Shown one piece after another: positions 36,385 to 53,830 of a DNA stretch of 64,000 bases (position 1 is its first letter; every line of letters starts with the position of its first letter). A program made the position numbers and the translations under genes. The notes below the pieces were generated by a model. It was not told where the DNA came from. It made no database searches and was given only the letters and a program-made list of their open reading frames with translations. The DNA comes from Acanthacorydalis orientalis (lineage: Eukaryota; Arthropoda; Insecta; Megaloptera; Corydalidae), in the NCBI GenBank assembly GCA_034766995.1, contig CM068318.1:38756956-38820955 (forward strand). The letters are read 5' to 3'.

Positions 36385-36870
36385 AAGACTCATGCTGATT
36401 GAATCTACTTGTGAAAGTTAAATATACTTTTCACTGAATTTGTTAAAAGTAAAATTGTCCTCTGGAGGGTTACAATAATGTCCACTTGATAATATTGTCA
36501 TCTATCAGATGATAGTGCTCCTTTCCAAAATACACATAATAGGCCTACAACAAAAAACTATCCCCAACAACATAATCAGCCTAACATTCTGATGTATCCA
36601 TGTATAATCTTATTTAAAACATACTCCTATAAAGAACACTGATTTTAAAAATATTAAAAATAATGTAAATAGACAAATATAAATAATAGATTAATATTTG
36701 GAGTTATTTATTTAAATATCTTGTGCAAATATTCATTTTAATACTGATGATAATTATTTTAGAAAGAGTTCGATCTCTGCTATACTAGTTTCGATTGATA
36801 CCTTCAGACGGATTGTGAAAACCAAAATTCACCTGAGGATGGCATTTATTCGAATTAAAACTGTCAGCAC
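36385..36870 (+). repeat. Interspersed repeat with hammerhead-like core, copy 2
   Basis: Inverted partner of 31330-31800. The shared block TCCTCTGGAGGGTTACAATA is at about 36459-36478. At the expected distance on the plus strand lies CACCTGAGGATGGCATTTAT (36831-36850) followed by a degraded CGAATTAAAACTG, corresponding to the hammerhead-like core of copy 1. A second core in the opposite sense (ACTAGTTTCG followed by ATACCTTCAG) lies at 36785-36808, so the two form an imperfect palindrome. Confidence 0.45.
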
Positions 36871-36889
36871 AATATTAAGGGCTTGTTAT

Positions 36890-37205
36890 TTACTGATTTG
36901 CTATCAATTTTTAATAAAAGAACGTGTAACACTGCAAACATTGCTGTGAAAAAATCTTTGGAGAGACAATACTTTGTAAAATGCACAGTAAGAAAATATT
37001 GAATTTTGATATAGAAAAAATGAAAATAATATATTAAGGGAAAAGTAGAAGAGATCGAAATAGTAGTATGAGGGTAGAGGGTAGTATGAGGGTAAGAGTA
37101 GTAAGTATCATGATTATAAAATGATGAAGAACACTAACAATGTATAGATTGGAAGTAGATGATCAAAATAACTTGAAGAAATTAAGAATGCAAAAAATAT
37201 CTTTC
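36890..37205 (+). mobile_element. Tc1-like fragment (empty-site paralogue)
   Basis: It aligns with the two flanks of piggyBac 1. AAAATGCACAGTAAGAAAAT near 36977 matches 5442-5461, and GAAGAACACTAACAATGTAT near 37125 matches the sequence just right of 7590. A few GTAGTATGAGGG units (37061-37095) are duplicated locally. No piggyBac lies at the corresponding point, so this represents the uninterrupted structure. Confidence 0.65.
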
Positions 37206-37220
37206 TCAAATTCATTTCTT

Positions 37221-37526
37221 TTAACTCCTCAATCCACACACTTTTTTATTAGGATCATAGAAAAATAACTGCGGGTTATGAACTTCAAATTCATATACAT
37301 TTTTTAATTTAAGTGACTTTAAATGGTCTAGAACTGTTGGATGACTAACGCTTAACTTTTGTGCAAGCTCTCGAATTGTTATGCGCGGTTCTGATTCAAC
37401 TAACAGTTTCAGTTGGTCGTTATGAACTAAAGAACGCCCACGACTTTCATCATCTTCAATGCTTTGGTCCTCAGCACGAAATTTTTCGAACTTCCATTGA
37501 ATTGTATGATCCTTAAGAGTACTCAT
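37221..37526 (-). pseudogene. mariner helix-turn-helix fragment, open frame
   Basis: A 101-residue frame covers the DNA-binding N-terminal region of a mariner transposase: WKFEKFRAEDQSIEDDESRG, then LVESEPRITIRELAQKLSVS, a typical helix-turn-helix, and HPTVLDHLKSL. It then reads through the MITE terminus into flanking DNA. The true start is probably upstream, beyond 37526, where TARKLND-like sequence continues in another register. There is no catalytic domain. It might bind mariner ends if expressed, but nothing shows that it is. Confidence 0.55.
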
Positions 37527-37809
37527 ATCAGGAGCATCGTTTAGTTTACGAGTAGTTTCTGCTGCTTCACCATCCGTTTTGAACTCATAAAAAATATTGC
37601 TCTTATTTGCTTCTTTTTCATTTTTAATTCAAAAATTCAATTTGAAGAAAAAATCATAATAAAACCAAAGTCGATTCCAACAAAATATAGAATAAAAATC
37701 TACTTAAAGTGATATTAACAAGAACAAGATGAAATGACACTTTCATTTGAAAAAGATAAAGTTAGAATTCAGAAAACAAAAACCGCAATTATTTTCCTAC
37801 CAACCTTTA
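37249..37809 (-). mobile_element. mariner-derived MITE, copy B
   Basis: It has the same ends as copy A: a degraded TTAGGATCATAGAAAAATAA at the left and AACCGCAATTATTTTCCTAC then CAACC at the right. The interior retains the transposase N-terminus on the minus strand. This copy has the cleanest open frame of the family. Confidence 0.88.
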
Positions 37810-38997
37810 AAATTGTTTAAAAACTAATTAATCATTATTGATTGTTGCTTATGCGTGTTTAGATGATGATGGCATCATCATGCCATAAACCATCATGCTC
37901 ACAGAGATGAGATATAGAAAAATCTGTATTTTAACTGTATGTAAAATGATTTTTATGTATTTTAGTGTTGAGGATGATGGAATTGCTATTCAAATATTTA
38001 CAAGTAATAATTAAAAATAAATAATAATTAAGTATTGATTTTTTCTTACTTGTGGCCCGAAGGAAAAAATAATTCGTTAAAAAATAATAAAATTTAGACA
38101 CAGTACCAATTCGATAGTGCAATAAAAATTGTTCCTAAAACGATAATTTTTAATTCAATGAGTTATTACAGAGACAGAAGAAAAAATATAATTAATATAA
38201 TTAAAACGATATTCATCATGTAAATAAATATACAATTTCATTCTTCTTACTTCATCTAATTTAAACAAATAACCCTTATTCGAAAATATATAACCTTACT
38301 AAACAAAGTCAAGGAACATACAAACGTGATGAAAAGAGTGTGGAAACAGACGAACAAAATACGCCTCGGGTGGTAGTCGCCAGCGTCAAGGAGATGAGGG
38401 ATTGTTTTTGTTGTCGGAAGCTGCTGTTGTTTTCAGCGGATGGACCGTGTACCTTTATCTGTGTTTTCTACATGCCATACATGCCGTGTATCTATTTTTT
38501 CCTTTAATTTCATCTTACGTACGTGGGCGTAGTATAATCTCTACTGACGCATTGTTTTCAACTTTTTTTTGGTGTTTACCTATATTACGAAAATATTTCT
38601 TTCATTTTAAGTCAAGTTTCACATCCAATACATACACAAATATCCCTTCATCGCTCTCTCTCTCTCTCTATATATACATATATACATAAAGCTGTAGATA
38701 TATTAAGTTGATAATATTTCATTTAGTGAAACGTATTGTGTGTCGAAGATTAATGTCTTGCGACGATGACTTCTGTTTTTTGTTCGGATGTTATTATTTG
38801 ACATTAAATAGCTCAATATTTATATATATATATATATATATTATTTAGTGTATGGACTTTAATAAGTATCTCGAAAAGCTGTCATAAGATAAAATAATGT
38901 ATCTTAAACTGCGAACTTGACTCCGAAACTGTAGTTACTGAAAGTTATAATAGGAAAATTTTGATACATGGGTTATATATGTATACGTTCATATAAG

Positions 38998-39030
<33 letters not shown>

Positions 39031-39167
39031 TCAACAAAAGATTTGATGTTTATGAGTATAAAATTCTGCAATAAAGTTTATTTTTCGTTCATTTCCACAT
39101 GTAAGTACGTTTGATCATTTCTTTTTAGATATAAATTTATTATTTAAATCAAAAGTGAGAGAAGTAT
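37810..39167. other. Dispersed repeat, then a balanced CpG patch and microsatellites
   Basis: TAATCATTATTGATTGTTGC near 37827 starts a copy of the dispersed repeat. The patch 38330-38600 is CpG-richer and encodes a hydrophobic frame of 95 codons (38402-38689) that ends in low-complexity Ser-Leu and Tyr-Ile repeats; I do not regard it as a gene. CT/TA runs lie at 38654-38690, 38819-38841 and 38997-39023. Confidence 0.4.
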
Positions 39168-39968
39168 ACGCGGGTAGTTTGATAAGTATGGTAAAAAAGC
39201 AAGTTAAACACCATTTTTTTTAAAAAAAACAATTTTATTCCTCAACAGAGTTTCCAATGAGAGCTATATACTTGGTCCAGCGAGTTTTCAAAATCAAATT
39301 GACAGCGGGGATGGTATCCTCATTCGACAAGAATTTCTTCCCATTTAGCCAAATTTTCAAGTTTGGATAGAGGAAGAAGTCGCACGGCGTCAAGTCCGGA
39401 GAATAAGGTGGATGATGAATTAATTTGAAGCTTGATTCGTGCAATTTTGCCATTGCGACGGTAGATTTGTATGACGGCGCGTTGTCCTAGTGAAAAACTA
39501 TTTTTTTGTGCGCCAATCTTGGCCGTTTGTTCTACTCTTGTTTCAAACGATCCAATAATGTTGTACAATAGGCTCCTGTTATCGTTTTTCCCTTCGTTAA
39601 GTAGTAGATCAGGATGATTTATTAAGAATCCCAAAGAATAGTGTCCATAACCTTTCCAGACGATCAAACGGTCTTCGCCTTATTTGGAGCACTTTCACCA
39701 GTCATTGTCCACTGATTTGACTGCTGCTTCCACTCAGGTCAGTAGTGATGGATCCAGGTTTCATCCGCGGTGATGAATCTTTTCCATTTTTGCGGCAGCT
39801 GCTACAATGCATGTTTTAAACATCTGTAGAACGTGAACAACGCGTCACTTCTGGTTGAAATCTCGCCTATTCTGGTTTGAAAAGTGGCTTGATAACCGTG
39901 ACGTTACCAAATGAATGGCGGCGCCACATCATAGAACTTTACCAAACTTATCAACCGACCCACATATA
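39168..39968 (-). mobile_element. mariner element, internally deleted
   Basis: The ends ACGCGGGTAGTTTGATAAGT and (inverted) ATGTGGGTCGGTTGATAAGT cap an element of 800 bases. On the minus strand the central region reads ADETWIHHY (first catalytic Asp) near 39760. After a deletion the C-terminal region (39235-39453) reads HHPPYSPDLTPCDFFLYPN (third Asp), then RWTKYIALIGNSVEE. The HQDNA-type block and the N-terminus are lost. It belongs to the same family as 24300-24500. Confidence 0.88.
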
Positions 39969-40870
39969 TTCTCATATTACTTTCGGATATTTATTTAGTT
40001 TACACTTCTGGTTAGTTTATAATTATTTATCTGAATCGTCGTCTTCAATTCCTGATTACATTATGGAAAAAGTGATTTTTCGTATATCGAATAGGTTATT
40101 TATTTAAAGGATTCAAATGGTTAGAATGGCTGAAACTTATTGCCAACCATTAATGGGTTTACAACGAAATTTTTTCAAGTATGCAGCGAAAATGTTTTAT
40201 AATATTGCAGAACTCTATTCTATGCATAACTGAAGGTAATCACTTTTTGTTATAAAAATATTATTAAAAAATATTATAAAAATATTATAATTATTATTTC
40301 CATTATCAATCATTCAGAAACATTCTTATAGAGAAAATGTACAATTCTACGAATCTAACTTTTGCAGCACACCGAATCGAAGGAATTATGCAGAAAATGG
40401 AAATAATTAAAACAAAACTAACAATCAGCAAATTAATTTCCTATCGATACACTAAGTGTTAAAATAAATTAGGAATGAAATCAAAATACACTCATTCCGG
40501 AAAATTCTACAACGTTCCGAAACAAATATGAGATTATAAAGATGTAAAATCTTCTACGTTTTTTTTAAAAAAAAAACAGGAAGACTTGAAAAAATACTCA
40601 GTATTTCATTCAGATTGTTGGGAAGATAAAATTCTATGAACATGCAAGAATACACATTAAAATGAACATCTGTTTGTATACTTTAATATATATATATACA
40701 TCAAGTTGAAAGTAAAACTAATTTAAAATTTTTCCGATAAAAAAATATTTATATAAAAGTAATAAATACGGTTGGTAAAAGTTCAAAAACTCTGTCTACC
40801 TTGTTAATAATTTATTTCAACGGCGTATGAGAATATAATTTTATATATCTTTTACATATATGTATATATT

Positions 40871-40921
<51 letters not shown>

Positions 40922-41337
40922 GCATTTATGTTTATTTATGTATGTGAGTGCGAACATGAGTAGTTTGATTGTTCCCATGGACCCGTTTTCCTTGTAATGA
41001 TGTTTATTTAGTCATAAAACGAGTGCGACATTGTCGAAGAAAATTATGTAATAAATTATTTACCCGCATTTATTATGAATTTTTATTATACGTAATGGGA
41101 CTTCTACAATAAATTGCCGTACATTCATTCTTGTTATTTATTGTTTTGACTTATCGTTTGTAACGGGATAATCGTAACAGAATTCATTTATCGTTGTACG
41201 AACAATGTAAATAGCTCTGTGTGTAATTCATGAAACGTATTTGTTGTCTTTAATTTTGCAGAATATAAATTAATATTTTTTTTATAATGTTTATTTTTCA
41301 AGTAAATATCAGACAGCAGTTTTTGGCGACTTATAGT
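39969..41337. other. AT-rich DNA with one TA array
   Basis: A TA array lies at 40856-40921. No gene or transposon is recognised. Confidence 0.5.
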
Positions 41338-41560
41338 GAAATATGCGGTGTTTGTTTTCTGTATTCTAAATTTATTTTTCTCAAAGGAAGTGTAATTTCA
41401 TCGTTCCATGTTAATATCATTTTAAAGTGCACTTTTCTGTCTGTATTTCGGTAACATCGATTTTAGTTTTATTACAAATTTTGATTAAAATTGGGCTATA
41501 GAATTAATGATGGAAAAGAAGCAAATAAAAACAATTTTTTGTATGAATTTTGAAATATAA
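41338..41560 (+). mobile_element. mariner-derived MITE, fragment copy
   Basis: ATGCGGTGTTTGTTTTCTGT near 41342 and TTAATATCATTTTAAAGTGC near 41412 match the 5' part of the MITE family, as does ATGGAAAAGAAGCAAATAAA near 41510, which encodes the first residues of the transposase. The rest is absent. Confidence 0.75.
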
Positions 41561-42009
41561 TCGATTTAAATATTCTGTTTGTTTTTTTAAACAAAAAAAT
41601 AGTTTCTATAATGCCCGATAACGAATAAAACTGAATAATAATTTACTCTCAATTTCAGTTTTTAAATTTAAATTTTATATTGTCTGTTTATATATTTGCA
41701 ATATGTTCTTGATTGCGTTTATGTAGTAATTTTTGAAATTTAACTCTTTCAGAGATATATTTTCGTGGTACACACACACAGAACATAACGACGCATATTG
41801 AAATTGAACTAATATAAGTTTTTATACGGATATTGTCATTCAGCTGACAGTCATTGTAAAAAAATAATTTTTTTCCAAGAATTGTTTCATAGTCTTAAGA
41901 TTACTAATAAGGTAATTAAGGTTCTCCAAATTTAGTTTCAATGAATTTGGAGAATGGTTACAATTAAAGAAAATTAGAATAATAAGGATGGTATAAAATT
42001 ATATAAGTA

Positions 42010-43721
42010 TTAATTTGGTCGAAAAATAATTGCGATTTTTGTTTTCTGAATTCCAAACTTATTGTTCTTTCAATGAAGGTGTCATTTTATCGTATTAATG
42101 TTAATATCATTTTAAAGTACATTTTTTTGGTCTGTAATTTGGTAACAAAGACTTTGGTTTTATTATTAATTTTGTTTCAAATTGGGGTATTGAATTAAAA
42201 ATGGAAAAGAGGCAAATAAGAGCAATTTTTGTATGAGTTTAAAACGGGTGGTAAAAAGCAACAGGAACTGCCCGTAAACTAAACGATGGTTTAAATCCGG
42301 TTCATACGTAGTCTCATATATGTAGATTTAAATTGTATAACACTGGATAGAATTATTCATTTTTCTAAACAATCAAAAATTCTATATAATCTTGACTAAT
42401 CTTAATCTTCCTATAGAAAGTATCCAGAAGTATCTTAATTTTCAAATAGAAAGATTTATTATATAAAACTAATATCTTCTGGTGTAAGTAATAAATCCGA
42501 CATACTTTTCTTTTTTTTGATGGTTGATTGGTTATTAGGATTTTAAGTTCGGTTCACACGTAGCCAATAATTTAGTAGAGTCGACTGATCGAGAAATTTA
42601 GTACTCGACCAGTCTGAACACTCACATTTTAGCCGAGTGAATTTCAAGGTTCCAGTCATGAGTCGAGTTTAGTAAATAGAAGTTCATTCTATTTTTCAGG
42701 CGAGTAGACCTTTCCATTGGACTTATTTGTTTACTAAATGAATGTAGACAGGTCCGTGTGCGTTTAATGTAGTTTAGGTACAGAAATCAACGTATTGTAC
42801 AGGAGAATAAGCGCAATAATGTACAGTCATGTACCTATTGAATGTACATTTCAATGTTAAATAGAAATTTCAAATACAATAATATTCGATTCAATAGAAA
42901 ACTAATTGCCTATACCCATAATATCTTATTATTATTTACTAGAAATCATGTAAAAAGTCATCTCAAAAATATGTATTCTAATTTATTTAATTTATATTAT
43001 TCTAATTATGGTTTTCAGAGAACAGACAACATATTTCAATTATGAAAAGGTTTTCCTCCAGATCAATAAGGAGAGGGAATCAACAATGTATATAAACCTC
43101 TGTCATTCATTTCTATTTTCAGAGAAGTGATGTGACAATGGGATACTTGAAGACAATAAAATATCAAAAAGAAGTTAATATTTATAGTTGAAATATTAAT
43201 TTACACTCCCATCGCCGAAAGTATATCATTCTGATAAGTTTTATAGTTTTTTTCTTGTATATCATTAAAACAAAGTGGTAGTATTATGCATAAAGTTGAG
43301 AGTTATACAATTAAGTTAACACTATACCAATACTTGACTCGGTACTAGACTCCAGATTACCGGCTCAACTAAACTAATGGCCGTGTGTGAATGTTTGTTT
43401 GACTCAACTTAATTTAAGAAACTCTACTAAATCACTTGATTAAATTACTAAACTACTGACTAGATGTGAACCGGGCTTCAGGTGGGTACTGTTAAGGAAC
43501 GTACGGTACAATAGTGGTCCCAAAAATTTTGTGCTGAGGATAAGAACCTTGAAGATGAAAGTCGCGGGCGTCCTTCTTCAGTTCATAACGACTTACTGAA
43601 GGCGTTAGTTGAATCAGAACCACGCATAACAATTCAAGAATCCAACAGATCTGGACCATAAATAGAAAAATGTATAAAGATTTGAATATCATAACGCAAT
43701 CGTTTTTCTATCAACCTAATA
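42010..43721 (+). mobile_element. mariner-derived MITE, split copy
   Basis: The left half (42010-42288) starts TTAATTTGGTCGAAAAATAA and includes the transposase start and a TARKLND block. The right half (43481-43721) continues with LVESEPRITIQE and ends TCAACCTAAT. The 1.2 kb between is a later insertion. Orientation is opposite to copies A, B and C. Confidence 0.85.
42289..43480. mobile_element. Unclassified transposon with inverted CCGGTTCA ends
   Basis: It interrupts the MITE at a point where other copies are continuous. The left end reads GTTTAAATCCGGTTCATACG, and the right end, inverted, reads TGAAGCCCGGTTCACATC. A second end-like sequence AAGTTCGGTTCACACGTAGC lies at 42545, followed by AATTTAGTAGAGTC, which resembles the inverse of the right side. 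No transposase is recognised; 42842-43045 is an AT-rich frame of chance length. No target duplication is clear, so the superfamily is unknown. Confidence 0.5.
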
Positions 43722-44333
43722 CTTTTGAATATTTTATAACTTCTTAATTTTTATTGAGACAAATTATTTTGTAAATAATATCCTGACAAGATTGTTATCT
43801 TCTCGTTTAATCAAGTTCGAATTAAAAACAATAGTATGAGAATTATGAAATATTGTCTTTTTTATTTGCATTATATTGTAAATAAATTTGTTTGATAGAA
43901 ATGGATTTAGCTATAGAGAATAACGTTCTACCGAATGATACCTATCTATTTTCTATCTAACTTTCGTTACAATGAAACAAAACTAATATTAAAAAATGCA
44001 CAGAATAAATTATTATCACAATAATATATCTTCTATATTTAAATTGTTTTTTTGATACCATTTTTTTGAGAAAAATATTGTTTACTTTCTCTGTAGGTTA
44101 ATGTGTTAAAATTTATAACAATACAATTTGAAGTGTAATTTACTAAAATACCATTGCACTGTTTAATAGATACTTTTTTCTAATTGCAAGATGCATTTTC
44201 AATAAGCGTTTTAAAAAGCAAATAATTAAGAGGAATCAAGCTATATTATAAAATAATAAATAAGATTTGACGTTATTAATTTTATTTTCAATTAAAAGAG
44301 TTAGTTTAATCAAATATAGCCACAGAAACACAT

Positions 44334-44399
<66 letters not shown>

Positions 44400-45040
44400 T
44401 GCGTTTGTTATACTACAATCGCCCAGATCAAAACCAGAAAGTGTTAATTAATCAATTATAAAAAAAATGTCGCACCATCGAACAATTTATTGATAATGTT
44501 AACGAATATTAAAAATCACCGGAGCAAAAACTAACTCGAATGTCAAATACTGGTGTTCATAAATATGATTAATATACTATTGAGAGGTTGTTGAACTTTA
44601 ATCAACGTTGATTTCATAAACAGACCGACTGGTAGTGAAATGAAAATTATAAGGCAGTTACGTTTATTATAAAACAAATTACTAATTAAGATGTTTTTTT
44701 AAATTTAAATAAATTGTCGATAATAGAAAATAGATAAATATCGGTTTCCGTTAGAGCTAGTTTTATTCTTCAATTGAATGATTATCTGCTTCTTAATTTT
44801 ATATATTTGTTTCTTAGATGTAAACGTTTATTTAACAGGAGAAACAACTGAGCATTTAAATTGGAGATTAATGTTTTTTTTTTATTTAGATATCATTGAA
44901 GAAATATTTGTTTGTTTGTGTTATCAATAGAAAAAAGAAAATTTACTTTAATATTATTTATTCAATTTTTATATAAAATGGATGTTGTTAATCTATTCAT
45001 TCTATATTTATTTTGATTTTACTGTGAACAAAATAATAAT
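43722..45040. other. AT-rich DNA with a CA/TA array
   Basis: CA units pass into TA units at 44334-44398. Nothing else is recognised. Confidence 0.5.
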
Positions 45041-45091
45041 CTAATGCAAGGGTAAAACAAAAACTCTATTGTAGAATATATATATATATAC

Positions 45092-45130
<39 letters not shown>

Positions 45131-45134
45131 TATA

Positions 45135-45194
<60 letters not shown>

Positions 45195-45324
45195 ATGTAT
45201 TTACTAAATTAAGGAAAAGAAAAAAATAATAATTTATTCCTAAAAACAAGATGAGTTCCATTATTATTATAAACAAGATGTGATATTTAATTTAATGCAA
45301 GGGTAAAACAAAAACTCTCTTGTA

Positions 45325-45382
<58 letters not shown>

Positions 45383-45513
45383 TAATGTATTTAATAAATT
45401 AAGGAAAAGAAAAACTAATAATTTATTTCTATGAACAAGATTTGTTCATTTATTATTATGAATAAGACGTGACATTTAATTTAATACAAAGATGAAACAA
45501 AAACTGTCTCCTA

Positions 45514-45575
<62 letters not shown>

Positions 45576-45850
45576 ATGTATATACTAAATTAAGGAAAAG
45601 AAAAAAATAATTATTTATTCCTATGAACAAGATGTGTTCCTTTATTATTATGAACAAGATGTGATATTTAATATAATGCAAGGGTAAAACAAAAACTCTC
45701 TTGCAGAATATATATATATCAATGTATATACTAAATTAAGGAAAATAAAAAAATAATTATTTATTCCTATGAACAAGATGTGTGCCTTTATTATTATGAA
45801 CAAGATGTGATATTTAATTTAATGCAAAGGTGAAACAAAAATTGTCTCCT

Positions 45851-45904
<54 letters not shown>

Positions 45905-45955
45905 ATGCATTTACTAAATTAATGAAATGAAAAAAAATAACAATTTATTCCCGAC
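45041..45955. repeat. Five-unit minisatellite with embedded TA arrays
   Basis: Units begin at about 45041, 45293, 45482, 45674 and 45820, each with TAATGCAAGGGTAAAACAAA or a close variant. They continue with an ACTCTCTTGTAGAATATA block, a TA array of variable length, then ATGTATTTACTAAATTAAGG, and a TATGAACAAGATGTG block. Outside the TA arrays the units differ by small substitutions. Unit length ranges from about 130 to 250 bases mainly because the TA array expands or shrinks (unit 4 has only a few TA). Confidence 0.93.
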
Positions 45956-47009
45956 CGATATATTTGGGAACATTTGAGAACGTCTAAAAAGATATCAAAC
46001 AATATTCACATTCCCATGTACTTTTATTCATCTTCATGTTTTTGCATACACCATGCAGGATTTTGTACAACGAGTTTCATATTATTTAGCTGGGACATGT
46101 TAAGAAAAACGTGATCAATTTTTGACATGCAGACACAATGCTGTATCCTGTAAAGATATTCTTGCACGTATATGATATTCTTTATGAGGGGTAGTTTTTT
46201 TGTGTTTTGTTTGTTTTCTTTGGTACGGTCTACTTTGAAATTACTGAAATAAAAAAATATGATAAATTCACTATATTTCATTTTGTTATATGTCATTCCT
46301 TAGTAATGATTGAATGTAGATGCATTTTTAAATAGATTGTGATTAGTCTTTTATGTACATCCATACGAAATTCATTTTACTAATAACCATTCAGCAATTA
46401 TTAACTGTGAAAATTAATTTGACTTTAAAGTGAATCAATTATAACTTTGTCCAAAATTAAAATATTTTTTCGTCATTTTATGAATTTCAAGTGCCAAATT
46501 TAACATTTACAAACACTACGTATTTTGACCAAGCAGATGGTATAACCACACAAAACAGTAGTGAACACGATGACATCCGAAAAGTAGTATATTAGGGATT
46601 GCATATTTCTCACATTTCAGTCGAAAAAAATGCTGTCGAAGCCACGGAAATGATTTATTCAGCTTTGAAGGATGAAATGATGCATAAAACATGCAAAATA
46701 TACTAAAACAGTAGAAGGATCCAAAAATGCATCGCAACTTTATTGACTCATTTCATATTTTATTTGGAATTATTTTCTGTTATAATTTATCGACACGCGA
46801 TTCGTCATTTACCCGGCAAATAGAGCACAGCTATGCAAAATAATGGAGGATTTTTGAGAAAAGAAATCTATTTCATTTTTCTGTGAACACTCGTTTCCTA
46901 TAAAAAATGGATCGAATTAATTTGTACACCTAATATTTAGATGAAATCATACTCAAATAAATCCTAAATATAAAGACACTTATTGCTGATGACTTGTACA
47001 CCTAATATA
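45956..47009. other. Unassigned DNA; possible terminal exon on the minus strand
   Basis: On the minus strand an acceptor-like TATTTTTTTATTTCAG (46244-46259) precedes an open stretch (46024-46243) of about 72 codons reading YVQEYLYRIQHCVCMSKIDH and ending in a stop that overlaps AATAAA. The protein is not recognised. The length is within chance expectation. TTGTACACCTAATAT occurs twice, near 46922 and 46995. Confidence 0.3.
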
Positions 47010-47221
47010 TGTTGATTCAACTTAGGCTTCCATAAGAAAGTATTAAAAAAGAAAAAAATAAAAAAAATGTCTCAGTTCAAATTAAAAAAACATATTTTAG
47101 TTCAATTGTATTTTGGTATTGAATTGAACTAAAATATTAAATCAAAATGATATTAATTTTTTTTAACCTCTACTCATACTTTTAATACTTCCATGTGGAA
47201 GCCTAAACTGATTCACCTCTA
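47010..47221. mobile_element. Short MITE, copy 1
   Basis: The ends GTTGATTCAACTTAGGCTTC and (inverted) GTGAATCAGTTTAGGCTTCC continue into AAGTATTAAAA on each side, giving inverted repeats of about 37 bases around an AT-rich centre. TA lies at both junctions. The second copy is at 58676-58866. Confidence 0.85.
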
Positions 47222-49791
<2,570 letters not shown>

Positions 49792-50364
49792 ATTCGGTTG
49801 GTAGAAAAATAATTCAGGTTTATGACCTTAAAATTTATATACATTTCAAGCTTTTTGATTTTTCTAGCTGTTTTAAGTGGTCCAGAATTATTGGATGACT
49901 AACGCCTATCTTTTGTGCAAGCTCTCAAATTGTTGTGTGTGTTTCTGATTCAACTAACGCTTTCAGTTGGTTATTATGAAATGAAGAAGGACACCCGCAA
50001 CCTTCTTCACCTTCAAGGCTTTCGTCTCTTTCATGAAATTTTTGTAACAACTATTGCACCATACGTTCTTTAGCAGTACTCACATCAAAAGTATCGTTTA
50101 GTTTGCTAACAGTTTCTGCTGCCTTACTATCCATTTTGAACTCGTACAAAAAATTGCTATTATTTTCTTCTTTTCCATCTTTAATTCAATAGCCCAATTT
50201 AAAGCAAAATTAATAATAAAACCAAAGTAGATTTTACAAAAATATAGACCAGAAAATGCACTTTAAAGTGATATTAACATGAACACGATGAAATGACACT
50301 TTGATTAAAAAAAATTAAGGTCAGAATTAAAAAAAAACCGCAATGATTTTCCTACCAACCTAAT
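49792..50364 (-). mobile_element. mariner-derived MITE, copy C
   Basis: The ends are TTCGGTTGGTAGAAAAATAA and ACCGCAATGATTTTCCTACC then AACC. The interior matches copies A and B, with the degraded helix-turn-helix region on the minus strand and no catalytic domain. It is followed at 50369 by a stray ACTAGGTTGATAG. Confidence 0.88.
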
Positions 50365-53568
<3,204 letters not shown>

Positions 53569-53830
53569 TTAACCCTTTGCACCCACAAGGCTAGCTATAC
53601 TGCCCAGGTACTTAAGGGCGTTCTACGATCAGTGTCACTGCTCACATTTTATTATTTACAGATAAAAGCTTTGATAAGTGTTCGTCCATCAGTGTCATCA
53701 GGTGTTTATATACTGGTCTATGTTTATCATACTCTATCCTAATTCGTAATAAACAAACTTCTGATCTGCTGTACAGCCTAATTGTTTGCAGTGCAAAATG
53801 TTAAAATACTACACTTTGAAGTATCAATAT
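53569..53830 (+). mobile_element. Possible piggyBac terminus
   Basis: TTAACCCTTTGCACCCACAA resembles the start of many piggyBac-like elements. It is followed by a more balanced stretch with a TGCCCAGGTACTTAAGGGCG hairpin near 53610. No matching right end or transposase was found, so this may be a chance match or a one-ended fragment. Confidence 0.25.

Noticed and set aside
38402..38689. Hydrophobic frame of 95 codons as a membrane protein
   Set aside because: It ends in microsatellite-encoded Ser-Leu and Tyr-Ile repeats and shows no family motif.
45041..45955. Regularly spaced repeats resembling a CRISPR array
   Set aside because: The repeated part is the long unique segment, the variable part is only TA, and the surroundings are eukaryotic; it is a minisatellite.
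53569..53830. A complete piggyBac element starting TTAACCCTTTGCACCC
   Set aside because: No inverted right end or transposase was found, so it is listed only as a possible terminus.
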